Of a stretch of 64,000 bases of DNA, positions 37,808-48,090 are shown in pieces. The stretch lies in assembly GCF_032854445.1 (NCBI RefSeq), contig NW_027018089.1, forward strand, positions 1 through 64,000, given 5' to 3'. Made by a program: the position numbers and the translations under genes. Within the stretch, counting starts at the first letter, position 1; each line of letters begins with the position of its first letter. The notes under the pieces were generated by a model. The model was not told the origin of the DNA. It ran no database searches and saw only the letters and a list, made by a program, of their open reading frames with translations. The stretch is from Liolophura sinensis. Taxonomy: Eukaryota > Mollusca > Polyplacophora > Chitonida > Chitonidae.

Positions 37808-38869
37808 TTAAATGTTCTCGAGATCCCATTCAGAAGCCACCTGCACCTTCACTCCCCCGTCTTGGGAACAATAGAACACATTTCCGTCGTGTGTCCAGGC
37901 TGAGAAAATCACACCTTCTTTCTTCTTTTGAAGTAATCTTTTAAAGAGCTTATACCTAGTTTTCGTGAGATCTTCATTTATATACACCCCTGTGTAACCA
38001 TTGGCGCTCTTCAGTAATGGACGTGATCTAATCAGTTCAGATCTGGTTCGGTACGAAACAAAACTAACGATTATCTGGGACTGGTTTTTTCCAATAAAAT
38101 GTGATCGCGAGATATCTTTTTTACACATTTCAATATTAAGATGACTTGCAAGTCGGCACACCGCATCATCAGTCGTTTCACCTGGTTGAAGTGAAAGGCC
38201 AGAAATCCGCAGACACTCTCGTCTACTATATTGTTTGGCTTTGTCTAAAAGGGACTGGAATTCATCCTTTTGTCGCATATTTTCTTCTGAGCTTTTTCTG
38301 AGTAGGGAATTGACGATTGCCAGTTCAGATTTTAGATCTGATATTTCAGCCTTACATTCACAAATTGTCTTATCCCTGTCAGCAATTTCTAGTTGTAGAC
38401 TGTCAACTTTACGTGCAAGGGTTGTTATGTCATTCTTACTCGACGATACTAGCTCAATTAGTGGTTTTATAGCCGTTTTTACAGCATTCAGGATTAGGCA
38501 ATTTAGATGTTTGCTGACTTGAGGTATCAATAAGCTCTCGGTAAGAAAGTTAGTGTCAGTTCCAGCCTTGAAGTTTGTTACCTCGTATAACTCGGTTTCG
38601 TCCTCACCTCGATCAGCACAAATTAGGGACTGAAAGTCGGGTAATGAATTCAATCTTTTAATGCTGGGATTTGTGGCGGCCAGATTCAGTTTACGTTTTC
38701 CTGAAAATCTTGACATTGCTGTTCTTGAGGGTTGAGCAAGGTTACTACTAGCAGGAATTCCAGGTGACGTCTTCGAATTTTCATTTTGGACTATATCAGA
38801 GTTAGTACTAGCAGTTACCTTTTCACTGCACGCCCCACTGAAGAGAGACTCAATCCGAGGTTGGTTCAT
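37808..38869 (-). CDS. LINE ORF1: coiled-coil, RRM-like nucleic-acid-binding protein
   Basis: The protein has 353 residues, with an ATG start at 38,869 and TAA at 37,808-37,810. Residues 1-100 are a Ser/Thr/Asn-rich, probably disordered leader with a basic patch (GKRKLNL ~57-63). Residues ~130-215 are rich in heptad-like Leu/Ile and charged residues (for example ITTLARKVDSLQLEIADRDK), a likely coiled coil for oligomerisation. Residues ~217-285 (RRECLRISGL..., then IIVSFVSYRTRSELI) match the RRM-like core of L1-type ORF1 proteins. A C-terminal domain follows (YTGVYINEDLTKTRYKLFK). The family coats element RNA into a ribonucleoprotein particle and acts as a nucleic-acid chaperone. No stop or frameshift was seen. 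Assignment rests on architecture and the REcLRIsGL motif. Confidence 0.9.
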   Translation of the reverse strand: MNQPRIESLFSGACSEKVTASTNSDIVQNENSKTSPGIPASSNLAQPSRTAMSRFSGKRKLNLAATNPSIKRLNSLPDFQSLICADRGEDETELYEVTNFKAGTDTNFLTESLLIPQVSKHLNCLILNAVKTAIKPLIELVSSSKNDITTLARKVDSLQLEIADRDKTICECKAEISDLKSELAIVNSLLRKSSEENMRQKDEFQSLLDKAKQYSRRECLRISGLSLQPGETTDDAVCRLASHLNIEMCKKDISRSHFIGKNQSQIIVSFVSYRTRSELIRSRPLLKSANGYTGVYINEDLTKTRYKLFKRLLQKKKEGVIFSAWTHDGNVFYCSQDGGVKVQVASEWDLENI

Positions 38870-39076
38870 GGTGTTGTTGTTGTTCAGGCTGGATCAACAG
38901 GTAAGTCACAAGCACTGTTTTTGCAGTCACTGATTTTAGCAATTCTGTGCTTCATAAACTCTATCTTCACGTATGATTGCTCAAATTACCAAATGTAGAA
39001 CATATTCACACAAACATATGTGAATCAACTTAGGGAAACTCTCAAGTTAGCCAGGATTACCACCTCTCACTGCTCC
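38870..39076 (-). other. LINE 5'UTR with probable internal promoter
   Basis: These 207 bp lie upstream of the ORF1 ATG. In element orientation the end begins 'ggagcagtgagaggtgg', abutting the right target-site duplication, and a CAA-repeat leader ('aacaacaacaacacc') directly precedes the ATG. Full-length LINEs carry their promoter here; no specific motif was identified. Confidence 0.7.
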
Positions 39077-39083
39077 GCTCTTA
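39077..39083. repeat. Target-site duplication, right copy
   Basis: Second copy of 'gctctta', after which the satellite resumes with 'atccatggaaacc'. The base after the duplication is A instead of the usual C. Confidence 0.85.
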
Positions 39084-41700
39084 ATCCATGGAAACCAGGG
39101 AAATTTAGAATTTTTTAAACAGCTGCCGATGCCTGGCCCAATTCCGAATCTTTTAGAACCTTATAGATGTGGGTCAGCGATCAGTTGTACTTTTTACAGC
39201 AGACTGTATCTAGTACATTGTGTTTTTTATGTACAAATGGTGTGGTTTTTCTACACGTAGATAAAGACATTGAGATTGTCTTGGACTTAGAAGTAAGACA
39301 ATTGCTGGGTGAGTTAAATGGGCTTAGCCCAAAGATTTGACGTCTTCTGGGCTACCGAAGGGCACATAACTTATAGTCAAAAGTTGAATATAGTAATGAC
39401 CAGTCGCGATAGTACATAGTACAGTGTAGCCGATTTCAATTAGCAAAAAGACCAGGCAAAAATGCAAAAGTGGAAAAACTGTTCCAGTGCTGCTGGTAAG
39501 AGGCTAATCCGACGTATTTTGTGACGAGAAATCGAATGGTGCAAACCGCGTTGCTCTCCGACCAACACTTTTGGCTGTAGCCACAATTAAATGATCACTG
39601 ATGTCATAGTCACGTGCCCATCAACGGCTCTTACTCCATGGAAACCAGGGAAATTTGCAATTTTTTAAACAGCTGCCGATGCCTGGGCCAATTCCGCATC
39701 TTTTAGAACCTTATTGATGTGGGTCAGTGATCAGTTGTACTTTTTACAGCAGACTGTATCTAGTACCTTGTGTTTTTTATGTACAAAAGGTGTGGTTTTT
39801 CTACACGTAGATAAAGACATTGAGATTGTCTTGGAATTAGAAGTAAGACAATTGCTGGGTGAGTTAAATGGGCTTAGCCCAAAGATTTGACGTCTTCTGG
39901 GCTACCGAAGGGCACATAACTTATAGTCAAAAGTTGAATATAGTAATGACCAGTCGCGATGGTACATAGTACAGTGTAGCCGATTTCAATTAACAAAAAG
40001 ACCAGGCAAAAATGCAAAAGTGGAAAAACTGTTCCAGTGCTGCTGGCAAGAGGCTAATCCGACGTATTTTGTGACGAGAAATCGAATGGTGCAAACCGCG
40101 TTGCTCCCCGACCAATACTTTTGGCTGTAGCGACAATTGAATGATCATTGATGTCATAGTCACGTGCCCAACAACGGCTCTTACTCCATGGAAACCAGGG
40201 AAATTTGCAAGTTAAATGGGCTTAGCCCAAAGATTTGACGTCTTCTGGGCTACCGAAGGGCACATAACTTATACTCAAAAGTTGAATATAGTAATGACCA
40301 GTCGCGATGGTACATAGTACAGTGTAGCCGATTTTAAATTTCAAAAAGACCAGGCAAAAATGCAAAAGTGGAAAAACTGTTCCAGTGCTGCTGGTAAGAG
40401 GCTAATCCGACGTTTTTTGTGACGAGAAATCGAATGGTGCAAACCGCGTTGCTCTCCGACTAACACTTTTGGCTGTAGCCACAACTGAATGATCATTGAT
40501 GTCATAGTCACGTGCCCAGCAACGGCTCTTACTCCATGGAAACCAGGGAAATATGCAATTTTTTAAACAGCTGCCGATGCCTGGCCCAATTCCGCATCTT
40601 TCAGAACCTTATTGATGTGGGTCAGTGTTCAAGGGTACTTTTTACAGCAGACTGTATCAAGTACCTTGTATTTTTTATGTACAAATGGTGTGGTTTTTCT
40701 ACACGTAGATAAAGACATTGAGATTGTCTTGGACTTAGACGTAAGACAATTGCTGAGTGAGTTAAATGGGCTTAGCCCAAAGATTTGACGCCTTCTGGGC
40801 TACCGAAGGGAACATAACTTATAGTCAAAAGTTGAATATAGTAATGACCAGTCGCGATGGTACATAGTACAGTGTAGCCGATTTCAATTAACAAAAAGAC
40901 CAGGCAAAAATGCAAAAGTGGAAAAACTGTTCCAGTGCTGCTGGTAAGAGGCTAATCCGACGTATTTTGTGACGAGAAATCGAATGGTGCAAACCGCGTT
41001 GCTCTCCGACCAATACTTTTGGCTGTAGCGACAATAGAATTATCATTGATGTCATAGTCACGTGCCCAGCAACGGCTCTTACTCCATGGAAACCAGGGAA
41101 ATTTGCAATTTTTTAAACAGCTGCCGATGCCTGGCCCAATTCTGCATCTTTTGGCACCTTATTGATGTGGGTCAGTGTTCAAGGGTACTTTTTACAGCAG
41201 ACTGTATCAAGTACCTTGTATTTTTTATGTACAAATGGTGTGGTTTTTCTACACGTAGATAAAGACATTGAGATTGTCTTGGACTTAGAAGAAAGACAAT
41301 TGCTGGGTGAGTTAAATGGGCTTAGCCCAAAGATTTGACGTCTTCTGGGCTACAGAAGGGCACATAAGTTATAGTCAAAAGTTGAATATAGTAATGACCA
41401 GTCGCGATGGTACATAGTACAGTGTAGCCGATTTCAATTAACAAAAAGACCAGGCAAAAATGCAAAGGTGGAAAAACTGTTCCAGTGCTGCTGGCAAGAG
41501 GCTAATCCGACGTATTTTGTGACGAGAAATCGAATGGTGCAAACCGCGTTGCTCTCCGACTAATACTTTTGGCTGTAGCGACAATTGAAGAATCATTGAT
41601 GTCATAGTCACGTGCCCAACAACGGCTCTTACTCCATGGAAACCAGGGAAATTTGCAATTTTTTAAACAGCTGACGATGCCTGGCCCAATTCTGCATCGT
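39084..41700 (+). repeat. Satellite block B, right of the LINE
   Basis: Phase points are 39,088, 39,638, 40,188, 40,536, 41,086 and 41,636. The monomers are B type with 'gtgatcagttg' or 'gtgttcaaggg'. Normal spacing is 550 bp, apart from one deleted copy. The change to subfamily C is inside the last monomer, between 41,697 and 41,711. Confidence 0.95.
40188..40535 (+). repeat. Internally deleted monomer (348 bp)
   Basis: 'gaaatttgcaa' at ~40,200-40,210 is followed directly by 'gttaaatgggctt'. In the preceding copy these are separated by 202 bp more. The lost part includes the TTATTGATG, TTTTTACAGCAGACTG and GACATTGAGATTG segments. Confidence 0.95.
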
Positions 41701-43500
41701 TTTGGGACCTTTTTGATGTGGGTGAGTGTTCAATTGTAGTTTTTAGGGCGGACTGTATCAAGTACCATTCGTTTTCTATATACAAATGGTGTTGTTTTTC
41801 TACATGTAGATAAAGACATTGAGATTTTCTTGGACTTAGAAGTAAGAAAATTGTTGGGTGAGTTAAATGGGCTTGGCCCAAAGATTTGAGGTCTTCTGGG
41901 CTACCGAAGAGCACATAACTTGTAGCCAAAAGTTTAACATAGTAATGACCAGTCGCCATGGTACACATTACACTGTAGCCGATTTCAATTAGCAAAATGA
42001 CCAGGCAAAAATACAAAAGTGGAAAAAATGTTCCAATGCTGTTGGTAAATATCTAATCCGATGTATTTTGTGACGAGAAATCGAATGGTACAAACCGCGT
42101 GGCTCTCTGACCAATACTTTTGGCTGTAGCGACGTGTAAATAATGATTGAAGTCACAATCACGTGCCCAGCAACGGCTTGTACTCTTTGGAAACCAGGGA
42201 AATTTTGCAAGTTTTTCAACACCTGCCGATGCCTGGCCCAATTAAGCATCTTTTGGCACCTGTTTGATGTGGGTGAGTGTTCAATTGTAATTTTTAGAGC
42301 GGAGTGTATCAAGTACCATTCGTTTTCTACATACAAATGGTGTTGTTTTTCTACATGTAGATAAAGATATTGAGTTTGTCTTGGACTTAGAAGTAAGAAA
42401 ATTGCTGGATGAGTTAAATGGGCTTGGCCCAAAGACTTGAGGTCTTCTGGGCTACCGAAGGGGACATAACTCATAACCAAAAGTTGAATATAGTAATGAC
42501 CAGTCGCCATGGTACACATTACATTGTAGCCGATTTCAATTAGCAAAATGACCAGGCAAAAATCCAAAAGTGGAAAAATTATTCCAATGCTGTTGACAAA
42601 AGTCTAATCCGTTGTATTTTGTGACGAGAAATCGAATGGTACAAACCGCGTTACTCTCCGACCAATACTTTTGGCTGTAGCGACGTCTAAATGATAATTG
42701 AAGTCACGTGCCCAGCAACGGCTCGTACTTTTTGGAAACCAGGGAAATTTGCAATATTTTTAACGCCTGCCGAAGGCTGACACACTTCCGCATCTTTTGG
42801 CACCTGTTTGATGTGGGTCAGTGTTCAGTTGTAATGTTTAGTGCGGACTGTATCAAGTACCCTTCGTTTTCTATATACAAATGTTGTTATTTTCCTACAT
42901 GTAGATAGACATTGAGTTTGCTTCGACTTAGAAGTAAGACCATTACTGGGTAAAGTGAATTGGCTTGGCCCAAAGATTTAAGATCTTCTTGGCTACTGAA
43001 GGGCACATAACATTCGTTTCCTATATACAAATGGTGTTGTTTTTCAACATGTAGATAAAGACATTGAGTTTGTCTTAAACTTAGAAGTAAGAAAATTGCT
43101 GGGTGAGTTAAATGGGCTTGGCCCAAAGATTTGAGAAATTCTGGGCTACCGAAGTGCACATATCTTATAGCCAAAAGTTTAATATAGTAATGACCAGTCG
43201 CCATGGTACACATTGCAGTGTAGGAAATTTTTAAATAGCAAAATGACCATGCAAAAATCCAAAAGTGGAAAGATTGTTCCAATGCTGTTGGTAAAAGACT
43301 AATCCGATGTATTTTGTGACGAGAAATCGAATGGTTTCAACTGCGTGGCTCTGCGACCAATAGTTTTGGCTGTAGCGACGTCTAAATAATAATTGAAGTC
43401 ACAATCACGTGCCCAGCAACGGCTTGTACTCCTTGGAAACCAGAGAAATTTGCAATTTTTTCAACACCTGCCGATATCTGGCCCAATTCCGCATCTTTTG
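41701..43500 (+). repeat. Satellite subfamily C, left of Harbinger
   Basis: Phase points are about 42,187, 42,735 and 43,433. C-diagnostic variants are 'gtgggtgagtgttcaattg', 'tttttagagcgg', 'accattcgttttcta', 'ctacatgtag', 'gacgtgtaaataatg' and 'cttgtactccttgg'. These copies are more diverged from one another than those on the other side of Harbinger. Confidence 0.93.
42862..43170 (+). repeat. Partial tandem duplication inside a C monomer
   Basis: A ~151-bp segment from 'cttcgttttctatatac' (42,862) to 'gggcacataac' (43,012) is followed at once by a second, diverged copy starting 'attcgtttcctatatac' (43,013). This makes the monomer ~698 bp. The two copies differ at many positions, so the duplication is old. 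Confidence 0.85.
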
Positions 43501-43505
43501 TCTGC

Positions 43506-43694
43506 GCACAAAAAGAACGCTTTCTCGCGATAACGAGCGAGCGCGATAAAGCAAGCACTTGTAATGTTGTTTAGAATTTGCTTGTGCCGCACAAAAAGCA
43601 CGCTCGCTTTTTCGCGCCTGCCATGTCAAGCGACTCTTGGAAAGCGTAAAGAATCAAAAGTTAATTCTTTATCTCGAGCAAGCGTGTTTTTGGT
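43506..43694. repeat. GC-rich direct and inverted repeats at the Harbinger left end
   Basis: 'gcacaaaaagaacgct' at 43,506-43,521 recurs as 'gcacaaaaagcacgct' at 43,589-43,604. It recurs again inverted as 'agcgtgtttttggt' at 43,681-43,694. The block between contains CG-rich near-palindromes ('ctcgcgataacgagcgagcg'). These could be subterminal transposase-binding sites or a decayed terminal inverted repeat. No partner is seen at the right end. Confidence 0.55.
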
Positions 43695-43768
43695 ACCCCC
43701 CACGTGTGTTTTCTAGTCACGAGCTGGGAAGTGCAGTGTGTGGTTTCTTCTCTGACAGTCCGACCAAA

Positions 43769-43901
43769 ATGGATGTGGAGTCTTTGATATCAGCCGTGTT
43801 TCGAAAGCCTGCAAATTGGGATAGAAGAAGGAAAGAGCACGCAAACCGCAACGTTGTGAATCGTGCTTGGAAAGAAATTAGCGAAGACGTGAAACATGAT
43901 G
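43769..43901 (+). CDS. Harbinger MADF/Myb-like protein, first exon
   Basis: ATG at 43,769 ('accaaaATGG' context) opens a 44-codon exon reading MDVESLISAVFRKPANWDRR, then KEHANRN, then AWKEISEDV. The pattern 'LI..VF..P..WD.....H..R.....AW.EI...' is the N-terminal half of a MADF domain, the DNA-binding module of the second protein encoded by Harbinger transposons. That partner protein binds element ends and helps bring the transposase to the nucleus. The exon ends at a good splice donor, G|gtaaga (43,902), after 44 codons plus one base. I found no second MADF exon in the ~335 bp before the transposase, so the gene appears truncated. Upstream codons are open but lack an AUG. Confidence 0.75.
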
Positions 43902-44236
43902 GTAAGAATAACTTTATTGTATGTATTTATTCATGGCTGCTTTCATTCATTTGTGTTCCATTACCTTCTATTCTGTAGTACAATTCCCCCCCCCCCCCCC
44001 CCTGTCTCTCTCCTCTCCTATTTTTCTTTTCATGGCCAATATCTTTTTCACTATTTCCTTGGACCCTCTCGCTCTAGCCAATTCTACTATAAGCTTATTG
44101 TAATTTACTAACAAAAGAAAATCGAAGACAGATCTACTTTTATAATTACAAGAGCAGCGTCTGGACAGTTTACAAAAGCTTTTAATGGACTTTGGCCCAG
44201 ATTGTTCTTTGAAGGTTACATTTTCTTGTTGATAGG
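43902..44236. other. Harbinger intron/spacer between the convergent genes
   Basis: A/T-rich sequence starts with the splice donor of the MADF exon and includes a run of 17 C at 43,986-44,002 followed by a pyrimidine-rich tract. No further coding exon is recognised on either strand. Confidence 0.6.
43986..44002 (+). repeat. Poly-C tract (17 bp)
   Basis: A homopolymer of 17 C is followed by a C/T-rich stretch to about 44,030. It stands out in an A/T-rich window and its exact length may be unreliable. Confidence 0.9.
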
Positions 44237-44915
44237 CTATTGAATATATTGCAGAGGATATCTACTGAAGTATGCTTTAAAAACATCCCTAACAGTTTTT
44301 GAATCATTGTATGGCCTCCCAACACAGTCCCAAACTATACCTTGGTTTTCAACCGAAACTTCGGTGAGGTTTTGCACCATGCCTTCTTTGTTTATTATAG
44401 TGTTATGCAGGACACAAACACATTTTACAATGCGATCGGCAAGCAGTACGTCTGTCTTAATTTCTTTGTTTAGCAAACTCCATTTTGCTACCAAAATTCC
44501 AAACGCATATTCCACGGTTTTTCTACATCTTGACAATCTCTTGTTGAAGCACTCTTCATCAAGAGGAAGATTTGTTCCACTGTAGGGTTTCAAAACATGA
44601 GTCATTAGTGGGTATGCCTCGTCAGCTATGAACACAAATGGGGCCACGACATTGGAATTTGGCAGGGCTGTAGGCTCCGGTATATGCAGTTTTTCTTGTA
44701 CAAGAGCACAATAAAGGCCCGAGGCTTGAAAAGTACCTCCATCGCTTTTTTTCCCATGTCCGCCAACGTTGATTGTCAGAAATTTGTAATGAGCCTCAAC
44801 AACAGCCTGCAACATTATTGAGAAATATCTTTTGTAGTTATAAAACATGGATCCTGATTTGCTGGGACGCAAGTTGAAGGCAAGGGTCTTAAAAGATGAA
44901 CCGGTTGCAAGAAAT
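44237..44915 (-). pseudogene. Harbinger DDE transposase exon, internally deleted
   Basis: The frame is open from a probable splice acceptor (ctttttttcag, AG at 44,916-44,917) to the stop at 44,237-44,239. The first residues read (R)FLATGSSFKTLAFN, matching the helical segment that precedes the DDE domain in Harbinger/HARBI1 proteins. This passes directly into LRPSKSGSMFYNYK, which normally lies just after the first catalytic motif 'DG.H'. The linking segment with that Asp is missing. Further on come SDGGTF, then IADEAYPL (second Asp) and RKTVEYAFG (Glu), followed by ADRIVKCVCVLHN. Two of three DDE residues thus remain and the reading frame is uninterrupted. A protein made from it should be unable to transpose DNA but might still bind DNA. 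No AUG is at the exon start, as expected for an internal exon. Confidence 0.85.
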
Positions 44916-44990
44916 CTGAAAAAAAGACCTTCATCATATTAGTTGTGTCTCTGAAAGCGACTTTTGAATTGTGATATATATATTTGACTT

Positions 44991-45011
44991 ACTGGAATGG
45001 GGCGTTCCAGT
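44991..45011. repeat. Small palindrome at the Harbinger/satellite right junction
   Basis: ACTGGAA (44,991-44,997) and TTCCAGT (45,005-45,011) form a 7-bp inverted repeat with a 7-nt spacer. It spans the point where satellite sequence resumes ('gttccagtgctgttgg'). It may mark a fold-back repair event or a decayed end. Confidence 0.5.
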
Positions 45012-48000
45012 GCTGTTGGTAAATATCTAATCCGATGTATTTTGTGACGAGAAATCGAATGGTGCAAACCGCGTGGCTCTCCGACCAATACTTTTGGCTG
45101 TAGCGACGTGTAAATAATGATTAAAGTCACAATCATGTGCCCAGCAACGGCTTGTACTCCTTGGAAACCAGAGAAATTTGCAATTTTTTCAACACCTGCC
45201 GATGCCTGGCACACTTCCGCATCTTTTGGCACCTGTTTGATGTGGGTGAGTGTTCAATTGTAGTTTTTAGAGCGGACTGTATCAAGTACCATTCGTTTTC
45301 TATATACAAATGGTGTTGTTTTTCTACATGTAGATAAAGACATTGAGTTTGTCTTGGACTTAGAAGTAAGAAAATTGCTGGGTAAGTTAAATGGGCTTGG
45401 CCCAAAAATTTGAGGTCTTCTGGGCTACCGAAGGGCACATAACTTATAGCCAAATGTTTAATATAATAATAACCAGACGCCATGGTACACATTACAGTGT
45501 AGCCGATTTCAATTAGCAAAATGACCATGCAAAAATCCAAAAGTGGAAAAATTGTTCCAATGCTGTTGGTAAAACGTTAACCCGATGTATTTTGTGACGA
45601 GAAATCGAATGGTGCAAACCGCGTGGCTCTCCGACCAATACTTTTGGCTGTAGCGACGTGTAAATAATGATTCAAATCACAATCACGTGCCCAGCAACGG
45701 CTTGTACTCCTTGGAAACCAGAGAAATTTGCAATTTGTTCAACACCTGCCGATGCCTGGCACACTTCCGCATCTTTTGGCACCTGTTCGATGTGGGTGAG
45801 TGTTCAATTGTAGTTTTTAGAGCGGACTGTATCAAGTACCATTCGTTTTCTATGTACAAATGGTGTTGTTTTTCTACATGTAGATAAAGACATTGAGTTT
45901 GTCTTGGACTTAGAAGTAAGAAAATTGCTGGGTGATTTAAATGGGCTTGGCCCAAAGATTTGAGGTCTTCTGGGCTACCGAAGAGCACATAACTTGTAGC
46001 CAAAAGTTTAATATAGTAATGACCAGTCGCCATGGTACACATTGCAGTGTAGCCGATTTCAATTAGCAAAATGACCAGGCAAAAATACAAAAGTGGAAAA
46101 AATGTTCCAATGCTGTTGATAAAAATCTAATCCGATGTATTTTGTGACGAGAAATCGAATGGTGCAAACCGCGTGGCTCTCCGACCAATACTTTTGGCTG
46201 TAGCGACGTGTAAATAATGATTAAAGTCACAATCACGTGCCCAGCAACGGCTTGTACTCCTTGGAAACCAGAGAAATTTGCAATTTTTTCAACACCTGCC
46301 GATGCCTGGCACACTTCCGCATGTTTTGGCACCTGTTTGATGTGGGTGAGTGTTCAATTGTAGTTTTTAGAGCGGACTGTATCAAGTACCATTCGTTTTC
46401 TATATACAAATGGTGTTGATTTTCTACATGTAGGTAAAGACATTAAGTTTGCTTCGACTTAGAAGTAAGAAAATTGCTGGGTGAGATAAATGGGCTTGGC
46501 CCAAAGATTTGAGGTCTTCTGGGCTACCGAAGAGCACATAACTTGTAGCCAAAAGTTTAATATAGTAATGACCAGTCGCCATGGTACACATTGCAGTGTA
46601 GCCGATTTCAATTAGCAAAATGACCAGGCAAAAATACAAAAGTGGAAAAAATGCTCCAATGCTGTTGGTAAATATCTAATCCGATGTATTTTGTGACGAG
46701 AAATCGAATTGTACAAACCCCGTGGCTCTCCGACCAATACTTTTGGCTGTAGCGACGTGTAAATAATGATTGAAGTCACAATCACGTGCCCAGCAACGGC
46801 TTGTACTCCTTGGAAACCAGAGAAATTTGCAATTTTTTCAACACCTGCCGATGCCTGGCACACTTCCGCATGTTTTGGCACCTGTTTGATGTGGGTGAGT
46901 GTTCAATTGTAGTTTTTAGAGCGGACTGTATCAAGTACCATTCGTTTTCTATATACAAATGGTGTTGATTTTCTACATGTAGGTAAAGACATTAAGTTTG
47001 CTTCGACTTAGAAGTAAGAAAATTGGTGGGTGAGTTAAATGGGCTTGGCCCAAAGATTTGAGGTCTTCTGGGCTTCCGAAGGGCACATAACTTGTAGCCA
47101 AAAGTTTAATATAGTAATGACCAGTCGCCATTAGTACACACTGCAGTGTAGCCGATTTCAATTAGCAAAATGACCAGGCAAAATTCCAAAAGTGGAAAAA
47201 CTGTTCCAATGCTTTAGTAAAAGTTTAATCCGATGTATTTTGTGACGAGAAATCGAATGGTGCAAACCGCGTGGCTCTCCGACCAATACTTTTGGCTGTA
47301 GCGACGTGTAAATAATGATTGAAGTCACAATCACGTGCCCAGCAACGGCTCGTACTCCTTGGAAACCAGAGAAATTTGCAAGTTTTTCAACACCTGCCGA
47401 TGCCTGGCACATTTCCGCATGTTTTGGCACCTTTTTGATGTGGGTGAGTGTTCAATTGTAGTTTTTAGAGCGGACTGTATCAAGTACCATTCGTTTTCTA
47501 TATACAAATGGTGTTGTTTTTCTACATGTAGATAAAGACATTGAGTTTGTCTTGGACTTAGAAGTAAGAAAATTGCTGGGTGAGTTAAATGGGCTTGGCC
47601 CAAAGATTTCAGGTCTTCTGGGCTACCGAAGAGCACATAACTTGTAGCCAAAAGTTTAATATAGTAATGACCAGTCGCCATGGTACACATTACAGTGAAG
47701 CAGATTTCAATTAGCAAAATGACCAGGCAAAAATCCAAAAGTGGAAAAAATGTTCCAATGCTGTTGGTAAATATCTAATCCGATGTATTTTGTGACGAGA
47801 AATCGAATGGTACAAACCGCGTGGCTCTCCGACCAATACTTTTGGCTGTAGCGACGTGTAAATAATGATTGAAGTCACAATCACGTGCCCAGCAACGGCT
47901 TGTACTCCTTGGAAACCAGAGAAATTTGCAATTTTTTCAACACCTGCCGATGCCTGGCACACTTCCGCATGTTTTGGCACCTATTTGATGTGGGTGAGTG

Positions 48001-48090
48001 TTCAATTGTAGTTTTTAGAGCAGACTGTATCAAGTACCATTCGTTTTCTATATACAAATGGTGTTGTTTTTCTACATGTAGATAAAGACA
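45004..48090 (+). repeat. Satellite subfamily C, right of Harbinger
   Basis: Phase points are 45,161, 45,711, 46,261, 46,810, 47,359 and 47,909, with spacing 549-550 bp. The copies are homogeneous C type. The switch to subfamily A lies between 48,081 ('ctacatgtag' is the last C variant) and 48,096 ('gagattgtc' is the first A variant), in phase. Confidence 0.95.

Larger units (their letters stand above)
32965..39076 (-). mobile_element. Full-length non-LTR retrotransposon (LINE), CR1/L2-like
   Basis: The element is 6.1 kb, inserted on the minus strand of the satellite array. In its own orientation it has a ~207-bp 5'UTR, an intact ORF1, a 959-bp inter-ORF region, an intact ORF2 with APE endonuclease and reverse transcriptase, a ~240-bp 3'UTR with AATAAA, and a short A/T-rich tail. 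It is flanked by 7-bp direct repeats of satellite sequence. Both ORFs lack stops or frameshifts, and the satellite on each side joins without loss. Together these point to a recent, possibly autonomous insertion. Clade assignment is by domain layout and motif resemblance only; a tree of the reverse transcriptase would be needed to separate CR1, L2, Crack, Rex1 and related clades. Confidence 0.95.
43501..45003. mobile_element. PIF/Harbinger DNA transposon remnant
   Basis: A non-satellite segment interrupts the C array. It carries the two hallmark Harbinger components in convergent orientation: a MADF DNA-binding exon (plus, 43,769-43,901) and a DDE transposase exon (minus, 44,237-44,915). No matching terminal inverted repeats or 3-bp target duplication are visible at the two ends. 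About 325 bp of the host monomer is absent: satellite phase is 68 bp into the monomer on the left and about 393 on the right. The transposase lacks an internal part and only the first MADF exon is present. The element is therefore a rearranged, non-autonomous relic. Boundaries are uncertain by some tens of bases. Confidence 0.85.

Noticed and set aside
43896-44111. Short plus-strand open frames over the poly-C tract
   Set aside because: They lie in the intron-like spacer after a consensus splice donor and encode low-complexity proline/serine runs.
43501-45003. Simple terminal inverted repeats for the Harbinger element
   Set aside because: The two ends do not match each other in inverted orientation; only internal GC-rich repeats at the left end are seen.
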